Source: Ulva prolifera
Lineage: Eukaryota; Chlorophyta; Ulvophyceae; Ulvales; Ulvaceae
NCBI GenBank assembly: GCA_023078555.1
Contig: JALAAN010000010.1
Coordinates: 682,001 to 746,000 of the forward strand
DNA: 64,000 bases
Reading direction: 5' to 3'
Shown here: one piece after another, positions 24,494-35,517 of the stretch
Numbering within the stretch: position 1 is the first letter of the stretch
How the letters are laid out: the number at the start of each line of letters is the position of its first letter
Translations under genes and position numbers: made by a program
The notes under the pieces: model-generated
What the model was told of the DNA's origin: nothing
The model's database searches: none
Seen by the model: the letters and a program-made list of their open reading frames with translations, nothing else

Positions 24494-25975
24494 GGGCTGA
24501 ATCTTTGCACATGATGCTCTCTATGTCAAAGGAATGTGGTGTAGAAGTTTGGAGGCAATCAAGTGATAAGTCAGGGCTAGGGCTGCTATCAATGTTGAAA
24601 TGGCAGCGCGCTCTCCCGCCACTCATGCAGAAATCTCGCCCTCGCAAAAACAGGTTCCCAACCTCACGTTAGGGGCTGAATCTTTGCACATGATGCTATC
24701 TATGTCAAATTAATGTGATGTGAGGGTTTGGAGGCAATCAAGTGATAACTCAGGGCTAGGGCTGCTTTAAATGTTGAAATGGCAGCGTGCTCCCAAGCCA
24801 CTCATGCAGAAATCTCGCACCTCACAAAAACAGGTTCCCATCCTCACCTTAGGGGCTGAATCTTTGCACATGATGCTCTCTATGTCAAAGGAATGTGGTG
24901 TAGAAGTTTGGAGGCAATCAAGTGATAAGTCAGGGCTAGGGCTGCTATCAATGTTGAAATGGCAGCACGCTCTCCCGCCACTCATGCAGAAATCTCGCCC
25001 TCGCAAAAACAGGTTCCCAACCTCACGTTAGGGGCTGAATCTTTGCACATGATGCTATCTATGTCAAATTAATGTGATGTGAGGGTTTGGAGGCAATCAA
25101 GTGATAACTCAGGGCTAGGGCTGCTTTAAATGTTGAAATGGCAGCGTGCTCCCATGCCACTCATGCAGAAATCTCGCACCTCACAAAAATAGGTTCCCAA
25201 CCTCACCTTAGGGGCTGAATCTTTGCACATGATGCTCTCTATGTCAAAGAAATGTGGTGTAGAAGTTTGGAGGCAATCAAGTGATAAGTCAGGGCTAGGG
25301 CTGCTATCAATGTTGAAATGGCAGCGCGCTCTCCCGCCACTCATGCAGAAATCCCGCGCCTCACAAAAACAGGTTCCCAACCTCACGTTAGGGGCTGAAT
25401 CTTTGCACATGATGCTCTCTTTGTCAAAGGAATGTGGTCTAGAAGTTTGGAGGCAATCAAGTGATAAGTCAGGGCAAGGGTTGCTATCAATGTTGAAAAG
25501 GCAGCGCGCTCTCCCGCCCCTCATGCAGAAATCCCGCGCCTCACAAAAACAGGTTCCCAACCTCACGTTTGGGGCTGAATCTTTGCACATGATACTCTCT
25601 ATGTCAAAGGAATGTGGTGTAGAAGTTTGGAGGCAATCAAGTGATAAGTCAGGGCAAGGGCTGCTATCAATGTTGAAAAGGCAGCGCGCTCTCCCGCCCC
25701 TCATGCAGAAATCTCGCCCTCACAAAAACAGGTTCCCAACCTCACGTTAGGGGCTGAATCTTTGCACATGATGCTCTCTATGTCAAAGGAATGTGGTGTA
25801 GAAGTTTGGAGGCAATCAAGTGATAAATCAGGGCTAGGGCTGCCATCAATGTTGAAATGGCAGCGTGCTCCCATGCCACTCATGCAGAAATCCCGCGCCT
25901 CACAAAAACATTTTCCCAACATCACGTTAGGGGCTGAATCTTTGCACATGATGCTCTCTATGTCAAAGGAATGTG
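24494..25975 (+). repeat. 4851-bp-offset duplication, right copy
   Basis: Right copy of 19643-21124. It ends within the monomer at about 25.97 kb, where 'aatgtgctctag' in the left copy is replaced by 'aatgtggtgtag' followed by 'gctttaaatg'. Confidence 0.85.
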
Positions 25976-28110
25976 GTGTAGAAGTTTGGAGGCAATCAAG
26001 TGATAAGTCAGGGCTAGGGCTGCTTTAAATGTTGAAATGGCAGCGTGCTCCCATGCCACTCATGCAGAAATCTCGCACCTCACAAAAACAGGTTCCCAAC
26101 CTCACCTTAGGGGCTGAATCTTTGCACATGATGCTCTCTATGTCAAAGGAATGTGGTGTAGAAGTTTGGAGGCAATCAAGTGATAAGTCAGGGCTAGGGC
26201 TGCTATCAATGTTGAAATGGCAGCGCGCTCTCCCGCCACTCATGCAGAAATCCCGCGCCTCACAAAAACAGGTTCCCAACCTCACGTTAGGGGCTGAATC
26301 TTTGCACATGATGCTCTCTTTGTCAAAGGAATGTGGTCTAGAAGTTTGGAGGCAATCAAGTGATAAGTCAGGGCAAGGGTTGCTATCAATGTTGAAAAGG
26401 CAGCGCGCTCTCCCGCCCCTCATGCAGAAATCCCGCGCCTCACAAAAACAGGTTCCCAACCTCACGTTTGGGGCTGAATCTTTGCACATGATACTCTCTA
26501 TGTCAAAGGAATGTGGTGTAGAAGTTTGGAGGCAATCAAGTGATAAGTCAGGACAAGGGCTGCTATCAATGTTGAAAAGGCAGCGCGCTCTCCCGCCCCT
26601 CATGCAGAAATCTCGCCCTCACAAAAACAGGTTCCCAACCTCACGTTAGGGGCTGAATCTTTGCACATGATGCTCTCTATGTCAAAGGAATGTGGTGTAG
26701 AAGTTTGGAGGCAATCAAGTGATAAGTCAGGGCTAGGGCTGCTATCAATGTTGAAATGGCAGCGTGCTCCCATGCCACTCATGCAGAAATCTCGCACCTC
26801 ACAAAAACAGGTTCCCAACCTCACCTTAGGGGCTGAATCTTTGCACATGATGCTCTCTATGTCAAAGGAATGTGGTGTAGAAGTTTGGAGGCAATCAAGT
26901 GATAAGTCAGGGCTAGGGCTGCTATCAATGTTGAAATGGCAGCGCGCTCTCCCGCCACTCATGCAGAAATCTCGCCCTCGCAAAAACAGGTTCCCAACCT
27001 CACGTTAGGGGCTGAATCTTTGCACATGATGCTATCTATGTCAAATTAATGTGATGTGAGGGTTTGGAGGCAATCAAGTGATAACTCAGGGCTAGGGCTG
27101 CTTTAAATGTTGAAATGGCAGCGTGCTCCCAAGCCACTCATGCAGAAATCTCGCACCTCACAAAAACAGGTTCCCATCCTCACCTTAGGGGCTGAATCTT
27201 TGCACATGATGCTCTCTATGTCAAAGGAATGTGGTGTAGAAGTTTGGAGGCAATCAAGTGATAAGTCAGGGCTAGGGCTGCTTTAAATGTTGAAATGGCA
27301 GCGTGCTCCCATGCCACTCATGCAGAAATCTCGCACCTCACAAAAACAGGTTCCCAACCTCACCTTAGGGGCTGAATCTTTGCACATGATGCTCTCTATG
27401 TCAAAGGAATGTGGTGTAGAAGTTTGGAGGCAATCAAGTGATAAGTCAGGGCTAGGGCTGCTTTAAATGTTGAAATGGCAGCGTGCTCCCATGCCACTCA
27501 TGCAGAAATCTCGCCCTCACAAAAACAGGTTCCCAACCTCACGTTAGGGGCTGAATCTTTGCACATGATGCTCTCTATGTCAAAGGAATGTGGTGTAGAA
27601 GTTTGGAGGCAATCAAGTGATAAATCAGGGCTAGGGCTGCCATCAATGTTGAAATGGCAGCGTGCTCCCATGCCACTCATGCAGAAATCCCGCGCCTCAC
27701 AAAAACACTTTCCCAACATCACGTTAGGGGCTGAATCTTTGCACATGATGCTCTCTATGTCAAAGGAATGTGCTCTAGAAGTTTGGAGGCAATCAAGTGA
27801 TAAGTCAGGGCTAGGGCTGCTATCAATGTTGAAATGGCAGCGTGCTCCCATGCCCCTCATGCAGAAATCTCGCCCTCACAAAAACAGGTTCCCAACCTCA
27901 CGTTCGGGGCTGAATCTTTGCACATGATGCTCTCTATGTCAAAGGAATGTGGTGTAGAAGTTTGGAGGCAATCAAGTGATAAGTCAGGGCTAGGGCTGCT
28001 ATCAATGTTGAAATGGCACGCGCTCTCCCGCCACTCATGCAGAAATCCCGCGCCTCACAAAAACAGGTTCCCAACCTCACCTTAGGGGCTGAATCTTTGC
28101 ACATGATGCT
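25976..28110 (+). repeat. Last regular domain 2 monomers
   Basis: The order 'tctcgcacctcac', 'ctctttgtc', 'gtttgggg/gatactc' (with 'tcaggacaagg' near 26549) is followed by short and 'aaattaatg' monomers. Two successive monomers at 27113-27472 both end 'gctttaaatg' without the 'aaattaatg' change, showing that the ending can be separated from the rest of that class. 'cactttccc' near 27706 is a private form of the domain 2 'cattttccc' state. The last 'ggcacgcgctc' monomer starts at 28005 and leads into the irregular zone. Confidence 0.75.
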
Positions 28111-31100
28111 CTCTTGTCAAAGGAATGTGGTGTAGAAGTTTGGAGGCAATCAAGTGATAAGTCAGGGCTAGGGCTGCTTTAAATGTTGAAATGGCAGCGT
28201 GCTCCCATGCCACTCATGCAGAAATCTCGCACCTCACAAAAACAGGTTCCCAACCTCACCTTAGGGGCTGAATCTTTGCACATGATGCTCTCTATGTCAA
28301 AGGAATGTGGTGTAGAAGTTTGGAGGCAATCAAGTGATAAGTCAGGGCTAGGGCTGCTATCAATGTTGAAATGGCAGCGCGCTCTCCCGCCACTCATGCA
28401 GAAATCCCGCGCCTCACAAAAACAGGTTCCCAACCTCACGTTAGGGGCTGAATCTTTGCACATGATGCTCTCTATGTCAAAGGAATGTGGTGTAGAAGTT
28501 TGGAGGCAATCAAGTGATAAGTCAGGGCTAGGGCTGCTATCAATGTTGAAATGGCAGCGCGCTCTCCCGCCACTCATGCAGAAATCTCGCCCTCACAAAA
28601 ACAGGTTCCCAACCTCACGTTCGGGGCTGAATCTTTGCACATGATGCTCTCTATGTCAAAGGAATGTGGTGTAGAAGTTTGGAGGCAATCAAGTGATAAG
28701 TCAGGGCTAGGGCTGCTATCAATGTTGAAATGGCAGCGCGCTCTCCCGCCACTCATGCAGAAATCCCGCGCCTCACAAAAACAGGTTCCCAACCTCACCG
28801 TTAGGGGCTGAATCTTTGCACATGATGCTCTCTATGTCAAAGGAATGTGGTGTAGAAGTTTGGAGGCAATCAAGTGATAAGTCAGGGCTAGGGCTGCTTT
28901 AAATGTTGAAATGGCAGCGTGCTCCCATGCCACTCATGCAGAAATCTCGCACCTCACAAAAACAGGTTCCCAACCTCACCTTAGGGGCTGAATCTTTGCA
29001 CATGATGCTCTCTATGTCAAAGGAATGTGGTGTAGAAGTTTGGAGGCAATCAAGTGATAAGTCAGGGCTAGGGCTGCTATCAATGTTGAAATGGCAGCGC
29101 GCTCTCCCGCCACTCATGCAGAAATCCCGCGCCTCACAAAAACAGGTTCCCAACCTCACGTTAGGGGCTGAATCTTTGCACATGATGCTCTCTTTGTCAA
29201 AGGAATGTGGTCTAGAAGTTTGGAGGCAATCAAGTGATAAGTCAGGGCAAGGGTTGCTATCAATGTTGAAAAGGCAGCGCGCTCTCCCGCCCCTCATGCA
29301 GAAATCCCGCGCCTCACAAAAACAGGTTCCCAACCTCACGTTTGGGGCTGAATCTTTGCACATGATACTCTCTATGTCAAAGGAATGTGGTGTAGAAGTT
29401 TGGAGGCAATCAAGTGATAAGTCAGGACAAGGGTTGCTATCAATGTTGAAAGGCAGCGCGCTCTCCCGCCCCTCATGCAGAAATCCCGCGCCTCACAAAA
29501 ACAGGTTCCCAACCTCACGTTAGGGGCTGAATCTTTGCACATGATGCTCTCTATGTCAAAGTAATGTGGTGTAGAAGTTTGGAGGCAATCAAGTGATAAC
29601 TCAGGGCTAGGGCTGCTTTAAATGTTGAAATGGCAGCGTGCTCCCAAGCCACTCATGCAGAAATCTCGCACCTCACAAAAACAGGTTCCCATCCTCACCT
29701 TAGGGGCTGAATCTTTGCACATGATGCTCTCTATGTCAAAGGAATGTGGTGTAGAAGTTTGGAGGCAATCAAGTGATAAGTCAGGGCTAGGGCTGCTATC
29801 AATGTTGAAATGGCAGCGCGCTCTCCCGCCACTCATGCAGAAATCTCGCCCTCGCAAAAACAGGTTCCCAACCTCACGTTAGGGGCTGAATCTTTGCACA
29901 TGATGCTATCTATGTCAAATTAATGTGATGTGAGGGTTTGGAGGCAATCAAGTGATAACTCAGGGCTAGGGCTGCTTTAAATGTTGAAATGGCAGCGTGC
30001 TCCCAAGCCACTCATGCAGAAATCTCGCACCTCACAAAAACAGGTTCCCATCCTCACCTTAGGGGCTGAATCTTTGCACATGATGCTCTCTATGTCAAAG
30101 GAATGTGGTGTAGAAGTTTGGAGGCAATCAAGTGATAAGTCAGGGCTAGGGCTGCTATCAATGTTGAAATGGCAGCACGCTCTCCCGCCACTCATGCAGA
30201 AATCTCGCCCTCGCAAAAACAGGTTCCCAACCTCACGTTAGGGGCTGAATCTTTGCACATGATGCTATCTATGTCAAAGTAATGTGATGTAGAGGTTTGG
30301 AGGCAATCAAGTGATAAGCTCAGGGCTAGGGCTGCTTATAAATGTTGAAATGGCAGCGTGCTCCCATGCCACTCATGCAGAAATCTCGCACCTCACAAAA
30401 ATAGGTTCCCAACCTCACCTTAGGGGCTGAATCTTTGCACATGATGCTCTCTATGTCAAAGAATGTGGTGTAGAAGTTTGGAGGCAATCAAGTGATAAGT
30501 CAGGGCTAGGGCTGCTATCAATGTTGAAATGGCAGCGCGCTCTCCCGCCACTCATGCAGAAATCCCGCACCTCACAAAAACAGGTTCCCAACCTCACCTT
30601 AGGGGCTGAATCTTTGCACATGATGCTCTCTATGTCAAAGGAATGTGGTGTAGAAGTTTGGAGGCAATCAAGTGATAAGTCAGGGCTAGGGCTGCTATCA
30701 ATGTTGAAATGGCAGCGCGCTCTCCCGCCACTCATGCAGAAATCCCGCGCCTCACAAAAACAGGTTCCCAACCTCACGTTAGGGGCTGAATCTTTGCACA
30801 TGATGCTCTCTATGTCAAAGGAATGTGGTCTAGAAGTTTGGAGGCAATCAAGTGATAAGTCAGGGCTAGGGCTTGCTATCAATGTTGAAATGGCAGCGTG
30901 CTCTCCCATGCCACTCATGCAGAAATCCCGCGCCTCACAAAAACATGTTCCCAACCTCACGTTAGGGGCTGAATCTTTGCACATGATGCTCTCTATGTCA
31001 AAGGAATGTGGTCTAGAAGTTTGGAGGCAATCAAGTGATAAGTCAGGGCTAGGGCTGCTATCAATGTTGAAATGGCAGCGTGCTCCCATGCCCCTCATGC

Positions 31101-32015
31101 AGAAATCTCGCCCTCACAAAAACAGGTTCCCAACCTCACGTTCGGGGCTGAATCTTTGCACATGATGCTCTCTATGTCAAAGGAATGTGGTGTAGAAGTT
31201 TGGAGGCAATCAAGTGATAAGTCAGGGCTAGGGCTGCTATCAATGTTGAAATGGCAGCGTGCTCCCATGCCCCTCATGCAGAAATCTCGCGCCTCACAAA
31301 AACAGGTTCCCAACCTCACCGTTAGGGGCTGAATCTTTGCACATGATGCTCTCTATGTCAAAGGAATGTGGTGTAGAAGTTTGGAGGCAATCAAGTGATA
31401 AGTCAGGGCTAGGGCTGCTATCAATGTTGAATGGCAGCGCGCTCTCCCGCCACTCATGCAGAAATCTCCGCGCTTCACAAAAACAGGTTCCCAACCTCAC
31501 GTTAGGGGCTGAATCTTTGCACATGATACTCTCTATGTCACAGTAATGTGATGTAGAGGTTTGGAGGCAATCAAGTGATAAGCTCAGGGCTAGGGCTGCT
31601 ATCAATGTTGAAATGGCAGCGCGCTCTCCCAGCCACTCATGCAGAAATCCCGCGCCTCACAAAAACAGGTTCCCAACCTCACCGTTAGGGGCTGAATCTT
31701 TGCACATGATACTCTCTATGTCAAAGGAATGTGGTCTAGAAGTTTGGAGGCAATCAAGTGATAAGTCAGGGCAAGGGCTCCTATCAATGTTGAAATGGCA
31801 GCGCGCTCTCCCGCCACTCATGCAGAAATCTCGCCCTCACAAAAACAGGTTCCCAACCTCACGTTAGGGGCTGAATCTTTGCACATGATGCTCTCTATGT
31901 CAAAGGAATGTGGTCTAGAAGTTTGGAGGCAATCAAGTGACAAGTCAGGGCAAGGGTTGCTATCAATGTTGAAATGGCAGCGCGCTCTCCCGCCCCTCAT
32001 GCAGAAATCCTCGCC
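28111..32015 (+). repeat. Irregular zone of merged-variant monomers
   Basis: About seventeen odd changes fall in under 4 kb. Base-dropping cases: 'ctctcttgtc' (28109-28118, from ctctaTgtc/ctctTtgtc), 'ttgaaaggc' (near 29446, from aaaAgg/aaaTgg), 'tcaaagaatg' (near 30456) and 'ttgaatggc' (near 31426). Base-keeping cases: 'cctcaccgttagg' (near 28793, 31313 and 31676), 'gataagctcagg' (near 30313 and 31577), 'gctgcttataaatg' (near 30331), 'gggcttgct' (near 30869), 'gctctcccatgcc' (near 30900), 'aatctccgcgc' (near 31463), 'ctcccagcc' (near 31625) and 'aatcctcgccc' (near 32007). Mixed cases: 'caaagtaatg' (near 29557 and 30275), 'cagtaatgtgatgtagagg' (near 31541). About 28.90-30.47 kb is otherwise a copy of about 23.69-25.25 kb (offset 5210-5211), where none of these changes exist. 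The monomer order switches from domain 2 to domain 3 type at about 30.5-30.9 kb. Confidence 0.85.
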
Positions 32016-34590
32016 CTCACAAAAACAGGTTCCCAACCTCACGTTCGGGGCTGAATCTTTGCACATGATGCTCTCTATGTCAAAGGAATGTGGTCTAGAA
32101 GTTTGGAGGCAATCAAGTGATAAGTCAGGGCTAGGGCTGCTATCAATGTTGAAAAGGCAGCGCGCTCTCCCGCCCCTCATGCAGAAATCCCGCGCCTCAC
32201 AAAAACAGGTTCCCAACCTCACGTTAGGGGCTGAATCTTTGCACATGATACTCTCTATGTCACAGGAATGTGGTCTAGAAGTTTGGAGGCAATCAAGTGA
32301 TAAGTCAGGGCTAGGGCTGCTATCAATGTTGAAATGGCAGCGTGCTCCCATGCCACTCATGCAAAAATCTCGCACCTCACAAAAACAGGTTCCCAACCTC
32401 ACCTTAGGGGCTGAATCTTTGCACATGATGCTCTCTATGTCAAAGGAATGTGGTGTAGAAGTTTGGAGGCAATCAAGTGATAAGTCAGGGCTAGGGCTGC
32501 TATCAATGATGAAATGGCAGCGCGCTCTCCCGCCACTCATGCAGAAATCCCGCGCCTCACAAAAACAGGTTCCCAACCTCACGTTAGGGGCTGAATCTTT
32601 GCACATGATGCTCTCTTTGTCAAAGGAATGTGGTCTAGAAATTTGGAGGCAATCAAGTGATAAGTCAGGGCTAGGGCTGCTATCAATGTTGAAATGGCAG
32701 CGCGCTCTCCCGCCACACATGCAGAAATCCCGCGCCTCACAAAAACATGTTCCCAACCTCACGTTAGGGGCTGAATCTTTGCACATGATGCTCTCTATGT
32801 CAAAGGAATGTGGTGTAGAAGTTTGGAGGCAATCAAGTGATAAGTCAGGGCTAGGGCTGCCATCAATGTTGAAATGGCAGCGTGCTCCCATGCCACTCAT
32901 GCAGAAATCCCGCGCCTCACAAAAACATGTTCCCAACATCACGTTAGGGGCTGAATCTTTGCACATGATGCTCTCTATGTCAAAGGAATGTGGTCTAGAA
33001 GTTTGGAGGCAATCAAGTGATATGTCAGGGCTAGGGCTGCTATCAATGTTGAAATGGCAGCGTGCTCCCATGCCCCTCATGCAGAAATCTCGCCCTCACA
33101 AAAACAGGTTCCCAACCTCACGTTCGGGGCTGAATCTTTGCACATGATGCTCTCTATGTCAAAGGAATGTGGTGTAGAAGTTTGGAGGCAATCAAGTGAT
33201 AAGTCAGGGCTAGGGCTGCTATCAATGTTGAAATGGCAGCGCGCTCTCCCGCCACTCATGCAGAAATCCCGCGCCTCACAAAAACATGTTCCCAACCTCA
33301 CGTTAGGGGCTGAATCTTTGCACATGATGCTCTCTTTGTCAAAGGAATGTGGTCTAGAAGTTTGGAGGCAATCAAGTGATAAGTCAGGGCAAGGGTTGCT
33401 ATCAATGTTGAAAAGGCAGCGCGCTCTCCCGCCCCTCATGCAGAAATCCCGCGCCTCACAAAAACAGGTTCCCAACCTCACGTTAGGGGCTGAATCTTTG
33501 CACATGATGCTCTCTATGTCAAAGGAATGTGGTCTAGAAGTTTGGAGGCAATCAAGTGACAAGTCAGGGCAAGGGCTGCTATCAATGTTGAAATGGCAGC
33601 GCGCTCTCCCGCCACTCATGCAGAAATCCCGCGCTTCACAAAAACAGGTTCCCAACCTCACGTTAGGGGCTGAATCTTTGCACATGATACTCTCTATGTC
33701 ACAGGAATGTGGTCTAGAAGTTTGGAGGCAATCAAGTGATAAGTCAGGGCAAGGGCTCCTATCAATGTTGAAATGGCAGCGCGCTCTCCCGCCACTCATG
33801 CAGAAATCTCGCCCTCACAAAAACAGGTTCCCAACCTCACGTTAAGGGCTGAATCTTTGCACATGATGCTATCTATGTCAAATTAATGTGATGTGAGGGT
33901 TTGGAGGCAATCAAGTGATAACTCAGGGCTAGGGCTGCTTTAAATGTTGAAATGGCAGCGTGCTCCCATGCCACTCATGCAGAAATCTCGCACCTCACAA
34001 AAACAGGTTCCCAACCTCACCTTAGGGGCTGAATCTTTGCACATGATGCTCTCTATGTCAAAGGAATGTGGTGTAGAAGTTTGGAGGCAATCAAGTGATA
34101 AGTCAGGGCTAGGGCTGCTATCAATGATGAAATGGCAGCGCGCTCTCCCGCCACTCATGCAGAAATCCCGCGCCTCACAAAAACAGGTTCCCAACCTCAC
34201 GTTAGGGGCTGAATCTTTGCACATGATGCTCTCTTTGTCAAAGGAATGTGGTCTAGAAATTTGGAGGCAATCAAGTGATAAGTCAGGGCTAGGGCTGCTA
34301 TCAATGTTGAAATGGCAGCGTGCTCCCATGCCACTCATGCAAAAATCTCGCGCCTCACAAAAACATGTTCCCAACCTCATTTTTGAGGCTGAATCTTTGC
34401 ACATGATGCTCTCTATGTCACAGGAATGTGGTCTAGAAGTTTGGAGGCAATCAAGTGACAAGTCAGGGCAAGGGCTGCTATCAATGTTGAAATGGCAGCG
34501 CGCTCTCCCGCCACACATGCAGGAATCCCGCGCCTCACAAAAACATGTTCCCAACCTCACGTTAGGGGCTGAATCTTTGCACATGATGCT
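32012..34590 (+). repeat. 9885-bp-offset duplication, left copy
   Basis: This is colinear with 41897-44475 at offset 9885 (55 monomers). Similarity continues left of 32012 to about 31.7 kb once the extra base near 32010 is allowed for. At least one substitution is visible: 'aaaacatgttccc' near 33285 against 'aaaacaggttccc' near 43170. It contains domain 3 states 'atgatgaaatgg', 'gaaatttgg' and 'gatatgtcag' and ends in the five-monomer block described at 33765. The right edge is 34591 (c) against 44476 (a). Confidence 0.86.
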
Positions 34591-34663
34591 CTCTATGTCA
34601 AAGGAATGTGGTCTAGAAGTTTGGAGGCAATCAAGTGATAAGTCAGGGCTAGGGCTGCCATCA
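33765..34663 (+). repeat. Five-monomer block with 'catttttgag' (copy 1 of 7)
   Basis: An 899-bp block of one 179-bp and four 180-bp monomers. In order: a short monomer with 'gttaagggctg' and 'aaattaatg'; a 'tctcgcacctcac' monomer; a monomer starting 'atgatgaaatgg' with 'ctctttgtc' and 'gaaatttgg'; a 'gcaaaaatctcgcgcc' monomer with 'catttttgaggctg'; and a 'ccgccacacatgcag' monomer. Copies start at 33765, 43650, 48323, 56049, 57488, 59825 and 63059, spaced by 55, 26, 43, 8, 13 and 18 monomers. Copies 1, 2, 3, 6 and 7 have 'atgcaggaatcc'; copies 4 and 5 have 'atgcagaaatcc' and share 'gctttaattg' at about 56221 and 57660. Copy 4 alone has 'tttttgtggc'. Copy 2 is recombined at its right end into an 'aaattaatg' ending. 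Confidence 0.9.
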
Positions 34664-35517
34664 ATGTTGAAATGGCAGCGTGCTCCCATGCCACTCATGC
34701 AGAAATCCCGCGCCTCACAAAAACATGTTCACAACATCACGTTAGGGGCTGAATCTTTGCACATGATGCTCTCTATGTCAAAGGAATGTGGTGTAGAAGT
34801 TTGGAGGCCATCAAGTGACAAGTCAGGGCAAGGGCTGCTATCAATGTTGAAATGGCAGCGCGCTCTCCCGCCACTCATGCAGAAAACCCGCGCTTCACAA
34901 AAACAGGTTCCCAACCTCACGTTAGGGGCTGAATCTTTGCACATGATACTCTCTATGTCACAGGAATGTGGTCTAGAAGTTTGGAGGCAATCAAGTGATA
35001 AGTCAGGGCTAGGGCTGCTATCAATGTTGAAAAGGCAGCGCGCTCTCCCGCCCCTCATGCAGAAATCCCGCGCCTCACAAAAACAGGTTCCCAACCTCAC
35101 GTTAGGGGCTGAATCTTTGCACATGATGCTCTCTATGTCAAAGGAATGTGGTCTAGAAGTTTGGAGGCAATCAAGTGATAAGTCAGGGCAAGGGTTGCTA
35201 TCAATGTTGAAAAGGCAGCGCGCTCTCCCGCCCCTCATGCAGAAATCCCGCGCCTCACAAAAACAGGTTCCCAACCTCACGTTTGGGGCTGAATCTTTGC
35301 ACATGATACTCTCTATGTCAAAGGAATGTCATGTAGAAGTTTGGAGGCAATCAAGTGATAAGTCAGGGCTAGGGCTGCTATCAATGTTGAAATGGCAGCA
35401 CGCTCTCCCGCCACTCATGCAGAAATCTCGCCCTCGCAAAAACAGGTTCCCAACCTCACTTTAGGGGCTGAATCTTTGCACATGATGCTATCTATGTCAA
35501 ATTAATGTGATGTGATG
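34591..35517 (+). repeat. Domain 3 monomers leading to the 3414-bp duplication
   Basis: A monomer with 'ttcacaacatc' (near 34728) is followed by 'aggccatcaag', then a monomer with 'agaaaacccgcgcttcac' (near 34882), two 'aaaaggcag' monomers, and an 'aatgtcatgtag' monomer (near 35324). It ends with an 'aaattaatg' monomer of the 'gatgg' subtype. The same order of states recurs around 44.9-46.1, 49.3-50.6 and 60.8-62.1 kb with deletions or insertions of whole monomers. Confidence 0.75.

Noticed and set aside
33944-35464. 506-codon forward open frame as a repeat-protein gene
   Set aside because: It is only a run of 180-bp units between a 'gctttaaatg' unit and a later short 'ccctcgcaaa' unit. An equally open frame runs on the other strand, the start and stop are set by satellite variants, and differences between units are mostly amino-acid changing.
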